64,000 bases of DNA from an uncultured Kiritimatiellota bacterium (GTDB lineage Bacteria > Verrucomicrobiota > Kiritimatiellia > RFP12 > UBA1067), in NCBI GenBank assembly GCA_934635385.1, contig CAKTZI010000002.1, positions 124,001-188,000 of the forward strand, given 5' to 3'. The notes beneath the pieces were generated by a model. The model ran no database searches, was not told the DNA's origin, and was given only the letters and a program-made list of their open reading frames with translations. This document shows, piece by piece, positions 24,368 through 34,095 of the stretch (position 1 is its first letter; every line of letters starts with the position of its first letter). Both the position numbers and the translations under genes were made by a program.

Positions 24368-25657
24368 ATGAAGAAGAATAGCCTTGTTCTGTCCCTTCTG
24401 GCCATCCTCGGATTGTCGACTGGCGTTGTCGCGTCGGACGTCCCCGTCGTCTCGAACGTGCAGCTGGAGCAGCGCGGACGACGGCTCTACGTGACATATG
24501 ACCTTGTGGAAGCCCCCGCCGTCGTGACGATGGACATCCTGACGAACGGCGTCTCGATCGGCGAGGCCGCCCAGGCCTTCTACAGGGGCGCCGTCAACCG
24601 CCATGTGTCCGTCGGCCGCGGGCATCTGATCACGGTTCGCCTGCTGGACGTCCTGCCGCCGGGACTGGACTTCCCGGACACGACCGTCAAGGTCAAGGCG
24701 TGGAACGTCATCGCGCCGCCGGATTATCTCGTCGCCTCGCTGGTGGATCCCGGCAAGATCCGCTACTACGTCTCGACGAATGCGCTGCCGCACGGCGGCC
24801 TGACGAACGACATCTACCGGACGGACCTCCTCGTGATGAGACGCATTCCCGCCGCCGGCGTGCGCTGGATGATGGGCGAGGCGCCTCAGGCCGCCGAGGC
24901 GAGCGCGAGCGCCATCCAGCATCCCGTCGTCCTGTCCGAGGACTTCTACATGGGCGTCTTCGAGATCACGCAACACCAGCAGGAGCTCATGACCGGCACG
25001 GCCTGCGACAATAACGAGGAGACGGGCTACGCGGACAGCCCTCTTCTGCCGGCTCACGCCAAGCGGCGGAACCTTCGGCCCTACAAGACCTGGTGGAAGG
25101 CGGACGGGCACGAGTTCTCGGACGGGCACATCGCGAAGTTCCGTGCGCGGACGGGGCTCGCCTTCGACCTGCCGACCGAGGCGCAATGGGAGTATGCCTG
25201 CCGGGCGGGAAGCCCCTACGAGCTCAACGTCGGGACCGTGCGCCGCACGACGAACAACTGGAACACCGCCGCGTTCGAGGAGGCGCTCGCGCGCTGTGCC
25301 TGGTACAGCAAAAACTCAGACGGCCGTGCGCACCGCGTCGGCGAAAAGGAGCCCAACGCCTTTGGGCTTTACGACATGCACGGCAACCTCGCGGAATGGG
25401 TGCTGGACTACTTGGGCGATCCTGCCGCCTACGACTGCGACCGCGAGCTCGATCCGCCGGGCGCCCAGACGGCAAAGCTGCGCAACGGCAGCGCGGACGA
25501 CCCCTATTTCCCGGCACGAGGCGGGAGCGTGGGGTATCCGTACTACGGCTATGAGATCCGCTCGGCGTCGCGAGAGGAACGGTCTGCGTCCTGGACGAGC
25601 GACCACAACGGCTACCGGCTGGTCGCGCCTGTCCGGGCCGAACCGTGCGCGAACTGA
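24368..25657 (+). CDS. Secreted FGE/SUMF1-fold protein, second copy
   Basis: A 429-residue paralogue of the preceding protein, 13 bp downstream. The signal peptide is about 1-22. The Ig-like N-terminal part (RLYVTYDLVEAPAVVTMDIL) and FGE fold are conserved: VRWMMGEAP, LPTEAQWEYACRAG, EPNAFGLYDMHGNLAEWVL, ARGGSVGYPYYGYEIRSASR, HNGYRLVAP. It also lacks the catalytic cysteine pair. Tandem secreted FGE-fold genes of this kind recur in Kiritimatiellota-like genomes; their function is not established. Confidence 0.75.
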   Translation: MKKNSLVLSLLAILGLSTGVVASDVPVVSNVQLEQRGRRLYVTYDLVEAPAVVTMDILTNGVSIGEAAQAFYRGAVNRHVSVGRGHLITVRLLDVLPPGLDFPDTTVKVKAWNVIAPPDYLVASLVDPGKIRYYVSTNALPHGGLTNDIYRTDLLVMRRIPAAGVRWMMGEAPQAAEASASAIQHPVVLSEDFYMGVFEITQHQQELMTGTACDNNEETGYADSPLLPAHAKRRNLRPYKTWWKADGHEFSDGHIAKFRARTGLAFDLPTEAQWEYACRAGSPYELNVGTVRRTTNNWNTAAFEEALARCAWYSKNSDGRAHRVGEKEPNAFGLYDMHGNLAEWVLDYLGDPAAYDCDRELDPPGAQTAKLRNGSADDPYFPARGGSVGYPYYGYEIRSASREERSASWTSDHNGYRLVAPVRAEPCAN

Positions 25658-25730
25658 ATGCGAATAGAGAACATATATAGATGAAGCAACGAAAGATTGT
25701 GATTCTTAAGCAATAAGAAAGACGAAAGAC

Positions 25731-27893
25731 ATGAGACAGACGAGAGGAAAAGACGGAAAACAGGCGCGGAGCCTGAAACGGGCCGTGCGAGCCCTTGCGG
25801 CCGGCGCGATTCTTGGCGTCGCGAACATATCCTGCGCAGGCGACTGCACGATTCGCGCGGGGGCGCAGTGGATTCCCTTCGCGTTTTCGCCGGACGTCGT
25901 TCCCGGCAGCGCGCTTGACGCATCCGCCTTCAGCGGGCTGGACGCGCCGGCCGGCCGGCACGGCTGGGTGAAGGCGGATGGCGCGGGCCACTTCGTCTTC
26001 GCGGACAAGCCGGGCGTCCCGCAGCGGTTCTACGGCGGCAACCTCTGCATGGAGGCGTGCTTTCCGGGAACGGAAGCCGAGGCGGATCGCCTCGTCGCCC
26101 GTCTCGTCGCCGCCGGCTACAACTCAATCCGCATCCATCACCATGACCGCTTTCTCTACGGTCAAGACGCGCAGCGCCGTCCCGTCCTGATAGACTGGCG
26201 CGTCGCGCAGTTTGACCGTCTGATGGCCAAGGCAATCGCGGCGGGGCTCTATGTGACGACCGACCTCTACGTGTCGCGTCCCGTCACGTGGCGCGAGATC
26301 GGCGAAGACCGTGACGGCAAGGAAGGTCTCGACTTCAAGGCGCTTCTCGCCGTTTCCCATGAGGGGGCGTTCGAGAACTGGAAGCAGGCCGCGCGCGTGT
26401 TTTTCGAGCACCGGAACCCGTATACGGGGCGCCGCTACGTGGACGAGCCGGCGCTGGCGTTCGTCTGCCTCGTCAACGAGAGCTCGATTCCGCAGGCCCT
26501 CGACGGTCTGCGGGAGAACGCGGCCGTGAAGGCGGCCTGGAAGAAGTGGCTGGAAAAGCGGCGCGCACGCGAGCCGGGCTGCTGGCCTTCGCTGACGCCC
26601 GACGCCCTGCCGGAGAAGTGCGGCGGGCACACGTCGGAGCCTGTCCTCAAGGGGGACGCCTGGAACGCGCTCGCCACGTTCTGGTCCGAGCTTGAGGCGC
26701 GGCAGTACCTGCGGATGCGTGCGTTCCTGCGCGATGAGCTTGGGGTGAAGGCGTTGCTGACAGATCAGAACTGGGGCACCCAGACCCTGCAGATGCAGGC
26801 CATGCGCGCGCGGCTCTTCGACTATGTCGATCTGCACGGGTACGTCGACCACCCGATTTTCCCGGGCGGCGGCTGGGGCCTGCCGAGCCTGCTCGCCAAC
26901 CGCAATGACCTGCTCCGTCCCGGCTTCGGGCTCTCGGCGCCGTGGGGGCGCGTCCTGGACAAGCCGTTCGTCATGTCGGAATGGAATTTCGCCGGGCCTT
27001 CGCGCTACCGGACGATGGGCGGGCTTTTCATGGGCGCGCTCGCGGCCGTGCAGGATTGGAGCGCGCTCTGGCGCTTCACGTTTGCGCATTGGCATTCCGC
27101 CTACGCGACAAAGGGGGACTCCCCGGGGTATTTCGACATCGTGAACGATCCGACGATGCTGTTCACGGAGCGGCTGGCGTCCGCGCTCTTCCTGCGGGGA
27201 GACCTGGATTCCGCGACGGACGTGCTCGCGTTGACGATCCCGGAAGACGCCATCGCGCGGCGCACCGACACGATGACGCGCATAGTCCTTCCCCGCTGGA
27301 TCGGCGACGTGTGGCGGCGCCGGGTCGGCAATTGCCTGCCCGGACGCGCACCGAAAGGCGCGCGCGTCTACGGCTACGAAGTCGCGACGAACGCCGTCGC
27401 GCCGGATGCCGGCGTGGGCGAGAGCCGGGCGGCGATCGATGCGTCGCGCGGCACGATGACGGTTGCGACGCCGCGCACCTGCGCCGTTTTCACGACCGGC
27501 GGGCGCCTGGAGGCCGGTCCGCTGGCGGTCGCGTCGACCGACGTGCCGGCCTGCGTCTGGGCGTCTTCTCTCGATGGCGAACCGTTGGAAAAGAGCCGCC
27601 GGATCCTCGTCGCGCACGTCTGCGACGTGCAGGGCGAGGGTATCGTCTATGCCGACACGAGCCGGCGCAAAGTCCTCAAATGGGGCACGAACCGGATGCT
27701 GATGGAAGCCGGACTGGCCGCGATTTCCCTGGCGCGAACGGGCGAAAGCCTGACGGTCTGGGCGCTTGACACGACCGGCCGGCGTCAGCGCCGTATGTCC
27801 GCATCCGAATCGAATGGCGCGCTTCGCTTCATCTCCGATGTCGCCGCGAATCCCGATTCGGCCACGTTCCTGTACGAGCTTGCCGCCGAATGA
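25731..27893 (+). CDS. Secreted (beta/alpha)8 glycoside hydrolase, GH5-like
   Basis: A 720-residue exported enzyme; the signal peptide ends near residue 37 (ISCAGD). The catalytic barrel spans about residues 90-500: FYGGNLCMEACFP, GYNSIRIHHHDRFL, AFVCLVNESSIP with the probable acid/base Glu, and KPFVMSEWNFAG with the probable nucleophile Glu, the arrangement of clan GH-A cellulase/mannanase-like enzymes. A C-terminal beta-sandwich follows. Its substrate is unknown. It overlaps the GH78 gene by 4 nt and is therefore part of a rhamnose-containing polysaccharide (pectin-like) locus. Confidence 0.78.
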   Translation: MRQTRGKDGKQARSLKRAVRALAAGAILGVANISCAGDCTIRAGAQWIPFAFSPDVVPGSALDASAFSGLDAPAGRHGWVKADGAGHFVFADKPGVPQRFYGGNLCMEACFPGTEAEADRLVARLVAAGYNSIRIHHHDRFLYGQDAQRRPVLIDWRVAQFDRLMAKAIAAGLYVTTDLYVSRPVTWREIGEDRDGKEGLDFKALLAVSHEGAFENWKQAARVFFEHRNPYTGRRYVDEPALAFVCLVNESSIPQALDGLRENAAVKAAWKKWLEKRRAREPGCWPSLTPDALPEKCGGHTSEPVLKGDAWNALATFWSELEARQYLRMRAFLRDELGVKALLTDQNWGTQTLQMQAMRARLFDYVDLHGYVDHPIFPGGGWGLPSLLANRNDLLRPGFGLSAPWGRVLDKPFVMSEWNFAGPSRYRTMGGLFMGALAAVQDWSALWRFTFAHWHSAYATKGDSPGYFDIVNDPTMLFTERLASALFLRGDLDSATDVLALTIPEDAIARRTDTMTRIVLPRWIGDVWRRRVGNCLPGRAPKGARVYGYEVATNAVAPDAGVGESRAAIDASRGTMTVATPRTCAVFTTGGRLEAGPLAVASTDVPACVWASSLDGEPLEKSRRILVAHVCDVQGEGIVYADTSRRKVLKWGTNRMLMEAGLAAISLARTGESLTVWALDTTGRRQRRMSASESNGALRFISDVAANPDSATFLYELAAE

Positions 27894-30800
27894 CCGCGCC
27901 CCTGCACCTGTTCGCCCTCGTCGGCCTGGCGTGCGTGACGTCCGCTGCCCAAGCCCTCGAAATCGCCACGCCGCGCTGCGAGGGTCTGCGCAATCCCCTG
28001 GGAATCGTCCGCACGCAGCCGCGCTTTTCGTGGACGCTCGCGGGCGACGAACCCGCCATGCGGCCGACCGCCGCCGAGGTGAAGGTCTTCACCGACGCGG
28101 GGATGGTCTGGCAGGGCCGTGGCGACGACCTCTTCGCCCGCGTCTACGACGGTCCGCCGCTCACGCCCGGCGTCGTCTACCGATGGCAGGCGCGCCTCGT
28201 GGGGGCGACGGACTGGTGCACGCCGCAGCGGTTTTCGGTTGGCCTCCAGGCGGACGCCGACTGGGCGGGCGCGCAGTGGATCGGCGAGCCCGCCGTGCCC
28301 GTGGCGTGGACGGACTTCAACTATCAGGCGACGTTCACGCGAGTGCGGAATGCGTTCGGCCTCCTCTTCCGCGCCCGTGACGCGCAGACCGGCTACCTGT
28401 GGCAGATCAACACGAAGCAGGACCGCGAGCCGCTGCTGCGTCCGCATGTCCTGCTTGGGGACGGCAAGCTGCGCCTTCTGCCACCCGTGAAGCTCGGGAG
28501 CTTCTTCCCCAAGGGACTTGACTGGACGAAGGAACACATTCTGCGCGTCGAGACGCGCGGCGCCACGATCCGCACGCTCCTCGACGGCGTGCCCGTCCAC
28601 ACCTGCACGGATGCCACGTTCGCTGCCGGAACGGTCGGTGTGCGGACCTCGGCGGGCGAGGAGGCCTTCGTCTCCGAAGTCGCCGTGACGGGTCCGGACG
28701 GCGCCTCATGGCTCCAAGACCGCTTCCGCGGCCACCTCATGCCAGCCTTCCGCAATCCTCCGCTCGCGGACGACCGGCTTCACCTCGCGGGCACGACCCT
28801 CCTGCATCCCGGCGTCCTGCCGAAGAACGCGCCGCGTCTGCGCCGCACGTTCACCCTGCGGGACAAGCCCGTCGTGTCCGCGCTTGCCTCGGCCTGCGGA
28901 TTCGGCTTCTACGAACTCTGGCTCAACGGCGAGAAGGCCGATCCCCGGCGCGTCCTCGCCCCCGGCATGACGGGCGAGCGCGCGGCGCTTTTCGACACCT
29001 ACGACGTCACGCGCCTCCTGAAGCCCGGCGCCGCGAACATCGTCGGCTTCTGGCTGGCGGCGGGGTATTCGGACGACTTTTCGCGCTACGGCTGGCACTG
29101 GCTCAAGCCCCGCCGGGCGATCCTGCACCTTGCCGTGACCTACGCGGACGGTTCGCGCGACGTGGTCGTGACGGACGGCTCGTGGGAGATGACGCAGACG
29201 AGCGAGATCACGCGCGCGAGCCTCTACCACGGCGAGACGATCGACGCGGCGCGCGCGGATCCCGCCTGGTGTACGCCCGCCGGCGCGACGAACGGCTGGC
29301 AGGCCGTCCACGTGTGGCCGCACGCGGATGCGCCGCGCCTCGTCGCGAACGACGCGCCGCCCGTGCGGATGCTCGATCCCCGGAAGCCCGTGCGCATCGC
29401 CGAGACGCGCCCCGGCGTGTTCGTCGCCGACTTCGGACAGAACCGCGCCGGGTTCGTGCAGGTCTGCGCGCAGGGTCCGAAGGGCACGAAGATCCGCCTC
29501 CACACAAGCGAGCTCCTGGGCGAGGACGGCAACATCGACCCGTGGACGAACCGCAAGGCAAAATCGACGGACGAATTCATCCTCGCCGGGACGGGGAAGC
29601 CCGAGACGTTCACGCCGCGCTTCACCTACCACGGTTTCCAGTTCGTGGAGATCACGGGCTGGCCGGGGAAACCGACGGCGGACGACCTCACCGCGTGGGC
29701 CGTCCATGCCGACGTCGAGCCCATCGGTTCGTTCACCTGCGACGACGACACGCTGAACCGCTACGTCAACGCCGCCGACTGGTCCATGCGCAGCAACTTC
29801 ATGAGCTACCCGACGGACTGCTGCATGCGCGACGAGCGCACGCCCTGCCAGATGGACTCCCAGGCCTACGAGGACGCCGCGCTGAACTGGTTCGAACTGG
29901 GGCGCTACTATTCGAAGTGGCTGGACGACATCGGCGCGGGGGACGGCAACCCGGACTGGACGGGCGATTCTGTCGTGCTGCCCTGGCGCCTCTACCGGGC
30001 CACCGGCGACGCGCGCGTCCTCGCCGAACGCTACGACGGCATGAAGCGACAGGTGGACGGCGACGTGAAGAAGTGGCCGAACCTGGTCTGTCCCACGGGG
30101 TTCGGCGACTGGTGCGCGCCGAACGACGGAACCTGGAAGGGCTGCTTCAACGACGTGGAACTCGTCAACACCGCGCTCTTCTGCGAGATGTGCCGCATCG
30201 TGGCGGAGACGGCGGCGGCGCTCGGTCGCACCGAAGACGCCACCGCCTACCGCGCGCTCCACGCACGCGCAAAGGCCGCGTTCCAGACGGCGTTCTTCCA
30301 TCCCGAGACGAAGACGTACGGGGACGGCTCACAGACGACGGCGGTGCTGCCGCTTGCGTTCGGCCTCGTGCCGGAGGCGGAGCGCGCGGCCGTCGCGGCG
30401 CGGCTTGTTCGGACCATCCGCGAGGCGGACAAGGGGCGGGTCAACGTGGGCATCTTCGGGATGCGCCACCTCGGCGACGTCCTCTGCGACCTCGGGGAGG
30501 CGGACCTCTTCGTGCGGCTCATGACGCAGCCGGACTACCCCGGCTTCGGCTACATGTTCGCGCGCGGCGCGACATCGCTCTGGGAGCAGTGGAGCTACAG
30601 GGGCATGATGAACTCGCACAACCACGCCATGTTTGCCGGTGCGCTCCACGCGCTCATGACGCGCCTTGCGGGCATCCGCGCGGCCGGACCCGGCTTTGCC
30701 GCCGTCGAGATCCGTCCGTCCTTTCCGGCGTCGCTCGGGCGCGTGTCGGTCCGTCTCGACACGCCGCGCGGGCGTGTCGAGGTCGAATGGACGCGGAAGG

Positions 30801-30937
30801 GCACGACCCTTGAACTCGACATCCTCGTTCCGCCCTACACGGATGCCCGGCTGTCCCTCCCCGGTCAGCCCCCACGCCGCCTCCCAGCGGGCATGAATCA
30901 CGTGACTTGGGAGGGACGCGCTCCGTCGCGTCCGTGA
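27890..30937 (+). CDS. Alpha-L-rhamnosidase, GH78
   Basis: A 1015-residue secreted multidomain enzyme. A short hydrophobic N-terminus serves as signal peptide. Accessory beta domains cover about residues 25-470 (FSVGLQADADWAGAQWIGEP, YELWLNGEKADPRRV, FVADFGQNRAGFVQV). The (alpha/alpha)6 catalytic domain follows with the acidic motif MRDERTPCQMDSQAYEDA, where GH78 enzymes usually read DER..W.GD; the central change is unusual. A C-terminal domain follows LWEQWSYRGMMNSHNHAMF. It releases terminal L-rhamnose from rhamnogalacturonan or glycosides. The last nine residues (EGRAPSRP) and the stop codon lie in a dispersed repeat. Confidence 0.93.
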   Translation: MTAPLHLFALVGLACVTSAAQALEIATPRCEGLRNPLGIVRTQPRFSWTLAGDEPAMRPTAAEVKVFTDAGMVWQGRGDDLFARVYDGPPLTPGVVYRWQARLVGATDWCTPQRFSVGLQADADWAGAQWIGEPAVPVAWTDFNYQATFTRVRNAFGLLFRARDAQTGYLWQINTKQDREPLLRPHVLLGDGKLRLLPPVKLGSFFPKGLDWTKEHILRVETRGATIRTLLDGVPVHTCTDATFAAGTVGVRTSAGEEAFVSEVAVTGPDGASWLQDRFRGHLMPAFRNPPLADDRLHLAGTTLLHPGVLPKNAPRLRRTFTLRDKPVVSALASACGFGFYELWLNGEKADPRRVLAPGMTGERAALFDTYDVTRLLKPGAANIVGFWLAAGYSDDFSRYGWHWLKPRRAILHLAVTYADGSRDVVVTDGSWEMTQTSEITRASLYHGETIDAARADPAWCTPAGATNGWQAVHVWPHADAPRLVANDAPPVRMLDPRKPVRIAETRPGVFVADFGQNRAGFVQVCAQGPKGTKIRLHTSELLGEDGNIDPWTNRKAKSTDEFILAGTGKPETFTPRFTYHGFQFVEITGWPGKPTADDLTAWAVHADVEPIGSFTCDDDTLNRYVNAADWSMRSNFMSYPTDCCMRDERTPCQMDSQAYEDAALNWFELGRYYSKWLDDIGAGDGNPDWTGDSVVLPWRLYRATGDARVLAERYDGMKRQVDGDVKKWPNLVCPTGFGDWCAPNDGTWKGCFNDVELVNTALFCEMCRIVAETAAALGRTEDATAYRALHARAKAAFQTAFFHPETKTYGDGSQTTAVLPLAFGLVPEAERAAVAARLVRTIREADKGRVNVGIFGMRHLGDVLCDLGEADLFVRLMTQPDYPGFGYMFARGATSLWEQWSYRGMMNSHNHAMFAGALHALMTRLAGIRAAGPGFAAVEIRPSFPASLGRVSVRLDTPRGRVEVEWTRKGTTLELDILVPPYTDARLSLPGQPPRRLPAGMNHVTWEGRAPSRP

Positions 30938-30967
30938 CCGCGGGCGGCACAGAGGCCGTCCCTCCCA
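30908..30967 (+). repeat. Inverted repeat at the end of the GH78 gene
   Basis: TGGGAGGGACG (30908-30918) pairs perfectly with CGTCCCTCCCA (30957-30967). The stop codon of the rhamnosidase (30935-30937) is inside the element. The right arm resembles 20664-20675. It could act as a terminator, but without a T-run it is more likely a mobile or REP-like unit. Confidence 0.6.
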
Positions 30968-31009
30968 GATCAACGTTTTTTCGACAAACCGTTTAATCAG
31001 GAAAATCTC

Positions 31010-32685
31010 ATGAAAAAGCGAATACTCGGCATGATGCTGTTCGCGGGGGCGTTGGCCTTCGCGCAGACGACGTTCAGGATCCAGGCGGATCGGGAGACCT
31101 GCCTCTACGCCTGTGGCGAGCGGGCGACGTTCACGGTGACGGCGGTGGACTCGAACGGCGTCCCCGTGAAGGCGGGGACGGTCACGGCGTCGCTCGACAA
31201 CTTCGGTCCGAAGAAGTTCGAGAAGAGGTCCATCGACCTTGCGCGGGAGAATCCGTTCACGGTGACCGGCACGCTCGCCGAGCCGGGCTTCCTCCGCCTC
31301 TGCCTTGCGGGCAGGGACTGCAAAAACCAGGTCTTCGGCGTCGGCTACGAGCCGGAGAAGCTGGAGAGGGGTCGCCCTCGCCGGATGACTTCGATGCGTT
31401 CTGGGCGGACGCGCGGGCGAGGCTTGCGCGGGAGGTGCCGCTCGACGCGCAGGTTGTCCGCGTGCCGGAACGCTGCACGAAGGACTTCGAGTTCTTCCGT
31501 ATCTCCTTCGCGACGTTCGGGCGGCGCGTCTATGGCTACATGAGCGTGCCGACGGACAAGGCCCGCGCGCCCTACCCCGTCGATTTCCAGGTCGCGGCGG
31601 CGGGCTTCGGCGGCTGGACGAACAACATGCAGGGGCAACAGGACGCGATTTCGATTTTCTTCTCCGTCTACCCCTTCGAGCCGCACTGGGACTGGGAGAA
31701 GAACGACCTCAAGGCGAAATACGACGCGATGAACGCCGCATGCCGGGCGAAGTACGGCACCGGCTACGCGGAGAGCGGCATTTCCGAGAGCCGCGAGGCG
31801 TACTTCTTCTACCCGGTGCTGCTCGGCATCGACCGCGCCGTCGACTGGGTGGTGGCGCGCCCCGACGTTGACCGCACGCGCGTGCGCTACCAGGGAACCT
31901 CCCAGGGCGGCGGCTTCGGCTTCTACCTCACGGGACTCAACCACGCCTTCACGCGCGCGGCGTTCTACGTGCCCGCGATCACGGACACGATGGGCTACCT
32001 GAAGGGGCGGCAGAGCGGCTGGCCGCAGATCGTCGAACGCAACTCCGCCACGTCCGAGAAGCGCGCGGCCGCCGAGCGGTACGCCCCCTACTTCGACGGG
32101 GCCAACTTCGCCGCGCGCATCCGCTGCCCCGTGCGCGTCGCCGTCGGGTTCGCCGACACGACCTGCGCGCCCGGCGCCGTCTACGCCGCCTACAACGCGA
32201 TTCCCGTGAAGGACAAGGGCATCGTCCACGGCATCGGCATGGGGCACGGCTGCTTTGGGAAGTTCTACCAGGAACTCGGCGCCTGGGTGCGGGACGACGG
32301 GCGGGCGCGCGCCGCCACCGTCACGCTGGACCTGCCGAAGGACGGCGCGACGCCCGTCACGGCAGCCCTCCAGAAGGCCATCGACGACCTGTCGTCCGCC
32401 GGAGGCGGCAAGCTGGTCCTGCCCGCCGGAACCTACCTCACGGGCGGCATCTTCCTGAAGGACCGTGTGACGCTGCACCTCGCGAAGGGCGCGACGCTGC
32501 TGGGAAGCACGAACCACCTCGACTACGCGGGGCACAAGGCCGTCGTCGGCGCCGTCCAGGCGCGGCACGTCGCCCTGGAGGGCGAGGGGACCGTGGACGG
32601 ACGCGGCTGGGCGGCGCCTGTCCGCGACGGCGCGCCGAACCGTTGGAAGTGCTGTTTCTTCTTCCGCTGGAAAAATGGGGTCTGA
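31010..32685 (+). pseudogene. Broken acetylxylan esterase (AXE1)-GH28 fusion gene
   Basis: A signal peptide and beta domain (31010 to about 31370) continue in another frame from about 31370 to 32685. One missing base in the GGGG run near 31366-31369 would restore a continuous frame reading GSPSPDDFDAFW. The second part is an AXE1-type esterase (VRYQGTSQGGGFGFYLTG nucleophile Ser, DTTCAPGAVYAAY Asp, GHGCFG His). Fused to it is the N-terminal part of a GH28 polygalacturonase-like beta-helix (GGGKLVLPAGTYLTGGIFLK, GEGTVDGRGW). The GH28 part stops abruptly after FFFRWKNGV, where a GGGGTCTGACCCC repeat begins. Most of the GH28 catalytic domain is missing. Confidence 0.8.
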
Positions 32686-32965
32686 CCCCAGTGGTGGGGT
32701 TCGAGTGGTAGGGTTGGAATTTGTGGGGACAGGCCCCGGGGCATGTCATTTATGGTATAATGGGCGACAAACGACAACAAGTTATGAAAAAGAAAGCCGC
32801 TGAAATCCTCCTGGCGTGGAAAAATGGGGTCTGACCCCAGTGGTAGGGTTCGAGTGGTAGGGTTGGAATTTGTGGGGACAGGCCCCGGGGCCTGCCATTT
32901 ATGGTATAATGGGCGACAAACGACAACAAGTTATGAAAAAGAAAGCCGCTGAAATCCTCCTGGCG
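32668..32965 (+). repeat. 149-bp tandem direct duplication carrying repeat element, promoter and gene start
   Basis: Two adjacent copies, 32668-32816 and 32817-32965, differ at only three positions. Each contains TGGGGTCTGACCCCA, a GTGGTAGGG-type direct repeat, GGGGACAGGCCCC (32725 and 32874), the promoter TATGGTATAATGGG, and the first 11 codons of the following gene (ATG at 32784 and 32933). In copy one the reading frame stops after 16 codons inside the repeat of copy two. Confidence 0.9.
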
Positions 32966-33487
32966 AAAGCCGAGTTGACGGGCGTTCCCGAAAGACGACT
33001 GCTGAAGAGCCGGAACGTGGGCGTGGTCGATCTCGTCTGGCCGCGTTCGGGCATTGCGCGCAAGTCGTCCGCGCGCGAGATGGTCTTCAGGAAGGGACAG
33101 GTCGACTTCACGTCCGAGGAATGGACGAAGCGCGTGCTTTTCCGCGAAGACGTGGAGGGGCATTTCGGCCTTGCGGTGACGATTACGGAGCCGGTGTCCG
33201 TCCAGAAGGCGCGGCGGTTTCTGCGGCTCGTGGCCAAGTATGCGTTCAAGATGGGGGCTGACTTCATGGAGAAGGCGATGGTCGGCTATGCCGATGTCGC
33301 GTCCGCGCCGTTGGATGCCTTTGCGCAGATGATCGGCGAGAAGGACACGCCGAAGGCCATCGCGCAGGGCGTCGTCGACGTCGCCGAGCTGCCGGCGGAC
33401 GGCTCGGAGACGGTCGTGACCGTGCCGCTGAAGCGTCCGCTGACAGGCAAGGCGATCGGTTCGCTCACGCTTCTTCTGCGAGGCTGA
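32933..33487 (+). CDS. Conserved protein of unknown function
   Basis: A 184-residue soluble protein beginning MKKKAAEILLAKAELTG. Mixed charged helices, a VDLVWPRSGIARKSS segment and a FRKGQVDFTSEEWTKRVLF segment are visible, and the C-terminus has beta strands (VVTVPLKRPLTGKAIGSLTL). No family recognised. It is transcribed from a promoter inside the duplicated unit and lies 5 bp before rfbC. The duplication gives it two copies of promoter and start, of which only the second leads into the intact frame. Confidence 0.6.
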   Translation: MKKKAAEILLAKAELTGVPERRLLKSRNVGVVDLVWPRSGIARKSSAREMVFRKGQVDFTSEEWTKRVLFREDVEGHFGLAVTITEPVSVQKARRFLRLVAKYAFKMGADFMEKAMVGYADVASAPLDAFAQMIGEKDTPKAIAQGVVDVAELPADGSETVVTVPLKRPLTGKAIGSLTLLLRG

Positions 33488-33492
33488 CGGCC

Positions 33493-34095
33493 ATGCGCGT
33501 GACAAAGACGGCTATTGACGGCGTGATGATCGTCGAACCGGAGGCGTTCGGCGATGCGCGCGGATGGTTCTGCGAGCAGTACAACGCCGCGCGCTACAAG
33601 GCGGCGGGGATTCCGTCGGATTTCGTGCAGGACAACGAGTCGCTTTCGTCGAAGGGCGTCGTGCGCGGGCTGCACTGGCAGGCGGGCGAACACGCCCAGG
33701 CGAAGCTCGTGCGCGTCATACGAGGCGCCGTCTGGGATGTCGCGGTCGACATCCGCAAGGGTTCGCCGACGTTCGGGAAACACGTGAGCGAAGTCCTGAC
33801 GGGCGAGAACCGGAGGCAGCTTTTCATCCCGCGCGGCTTTGCGCACGGGTTCGTCGTCTTGGCGGACGATACGCTCTTCTCCTACAAGTGCGACAACCTC
33901 TACTGCAAGGAGTCGGAACGCGGCCTCATGTTCGACGACCCGGCGCTCGGCATCGAATGGCCGAAACTTGATGTCGCGATTACGCTTTCCGAGAAAGACC
34001 GTAAGCACCCTCGCCTCGCTGACATCGAGCCGTGGGAGACCTCGGCGTTGGCACGGAGTTTGCAAATGAGTCCGTGTCATGTCCGACACGATTAA
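33493..34095 (+). CDS. rfbC: dTDP-4-dehydrorhamnose 3,5-epimerase
   Basis: A 200-residue cupin-fold epimerase of the dTDP-L-rhamnose pathway. Catalytic motifs VVRGLHWQ (His near residue 60) and IPRGFAHGFVVL (near 115) and the substrate loop YKCDNLY are present. The C-terminal about 20 residues extend beyond the family norm because the reading frame passes through the purF promoter; the stop is 17 nt inside purF. The rest of the rhamnose-nucleotide pathway is not in the window. Confidence 0.92.
   Translation: MRVTKTAIDGVMIVEPEAFGDARGWFCEQYNAARYKAAGIPSDFVQDNESLSSKGVVRGLHWQAGEHAQAKLVRVIRGAVWDVAVDIRKGSPTFGKHVSEVLTGENRRQLFIPRGFAHGFVVLADDTLFSYKCDNLYCKESERGLMFDDPALGIEWPKLDVAITLSEKDRKHPRLADIEPWETSALARSLQMSPCHVRHD
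34049..34064 (+). promoter_or_regulatory. Sigma-54 promoter of purF
   Basis: TGGCACGGAGTTTGCA matches the -24/-12 consensus (TGGCACG-N4-TTGCA), with GG at 34050-34051 and GC at 34062-34063 separated by 10 bp. It lies inside the 3' end of rfbC. The predicted start of transcription, near 34075, is only a few nucleotides before the purF ATG at 34079. Confidence 0.75.

Noticed and set aside
23155..25657. Sulfatase-activating formylglycine-generating enzymes
   Set aside because: The fold is present but the catalytic cysteine pair is missing and no sulfatase gene is near.
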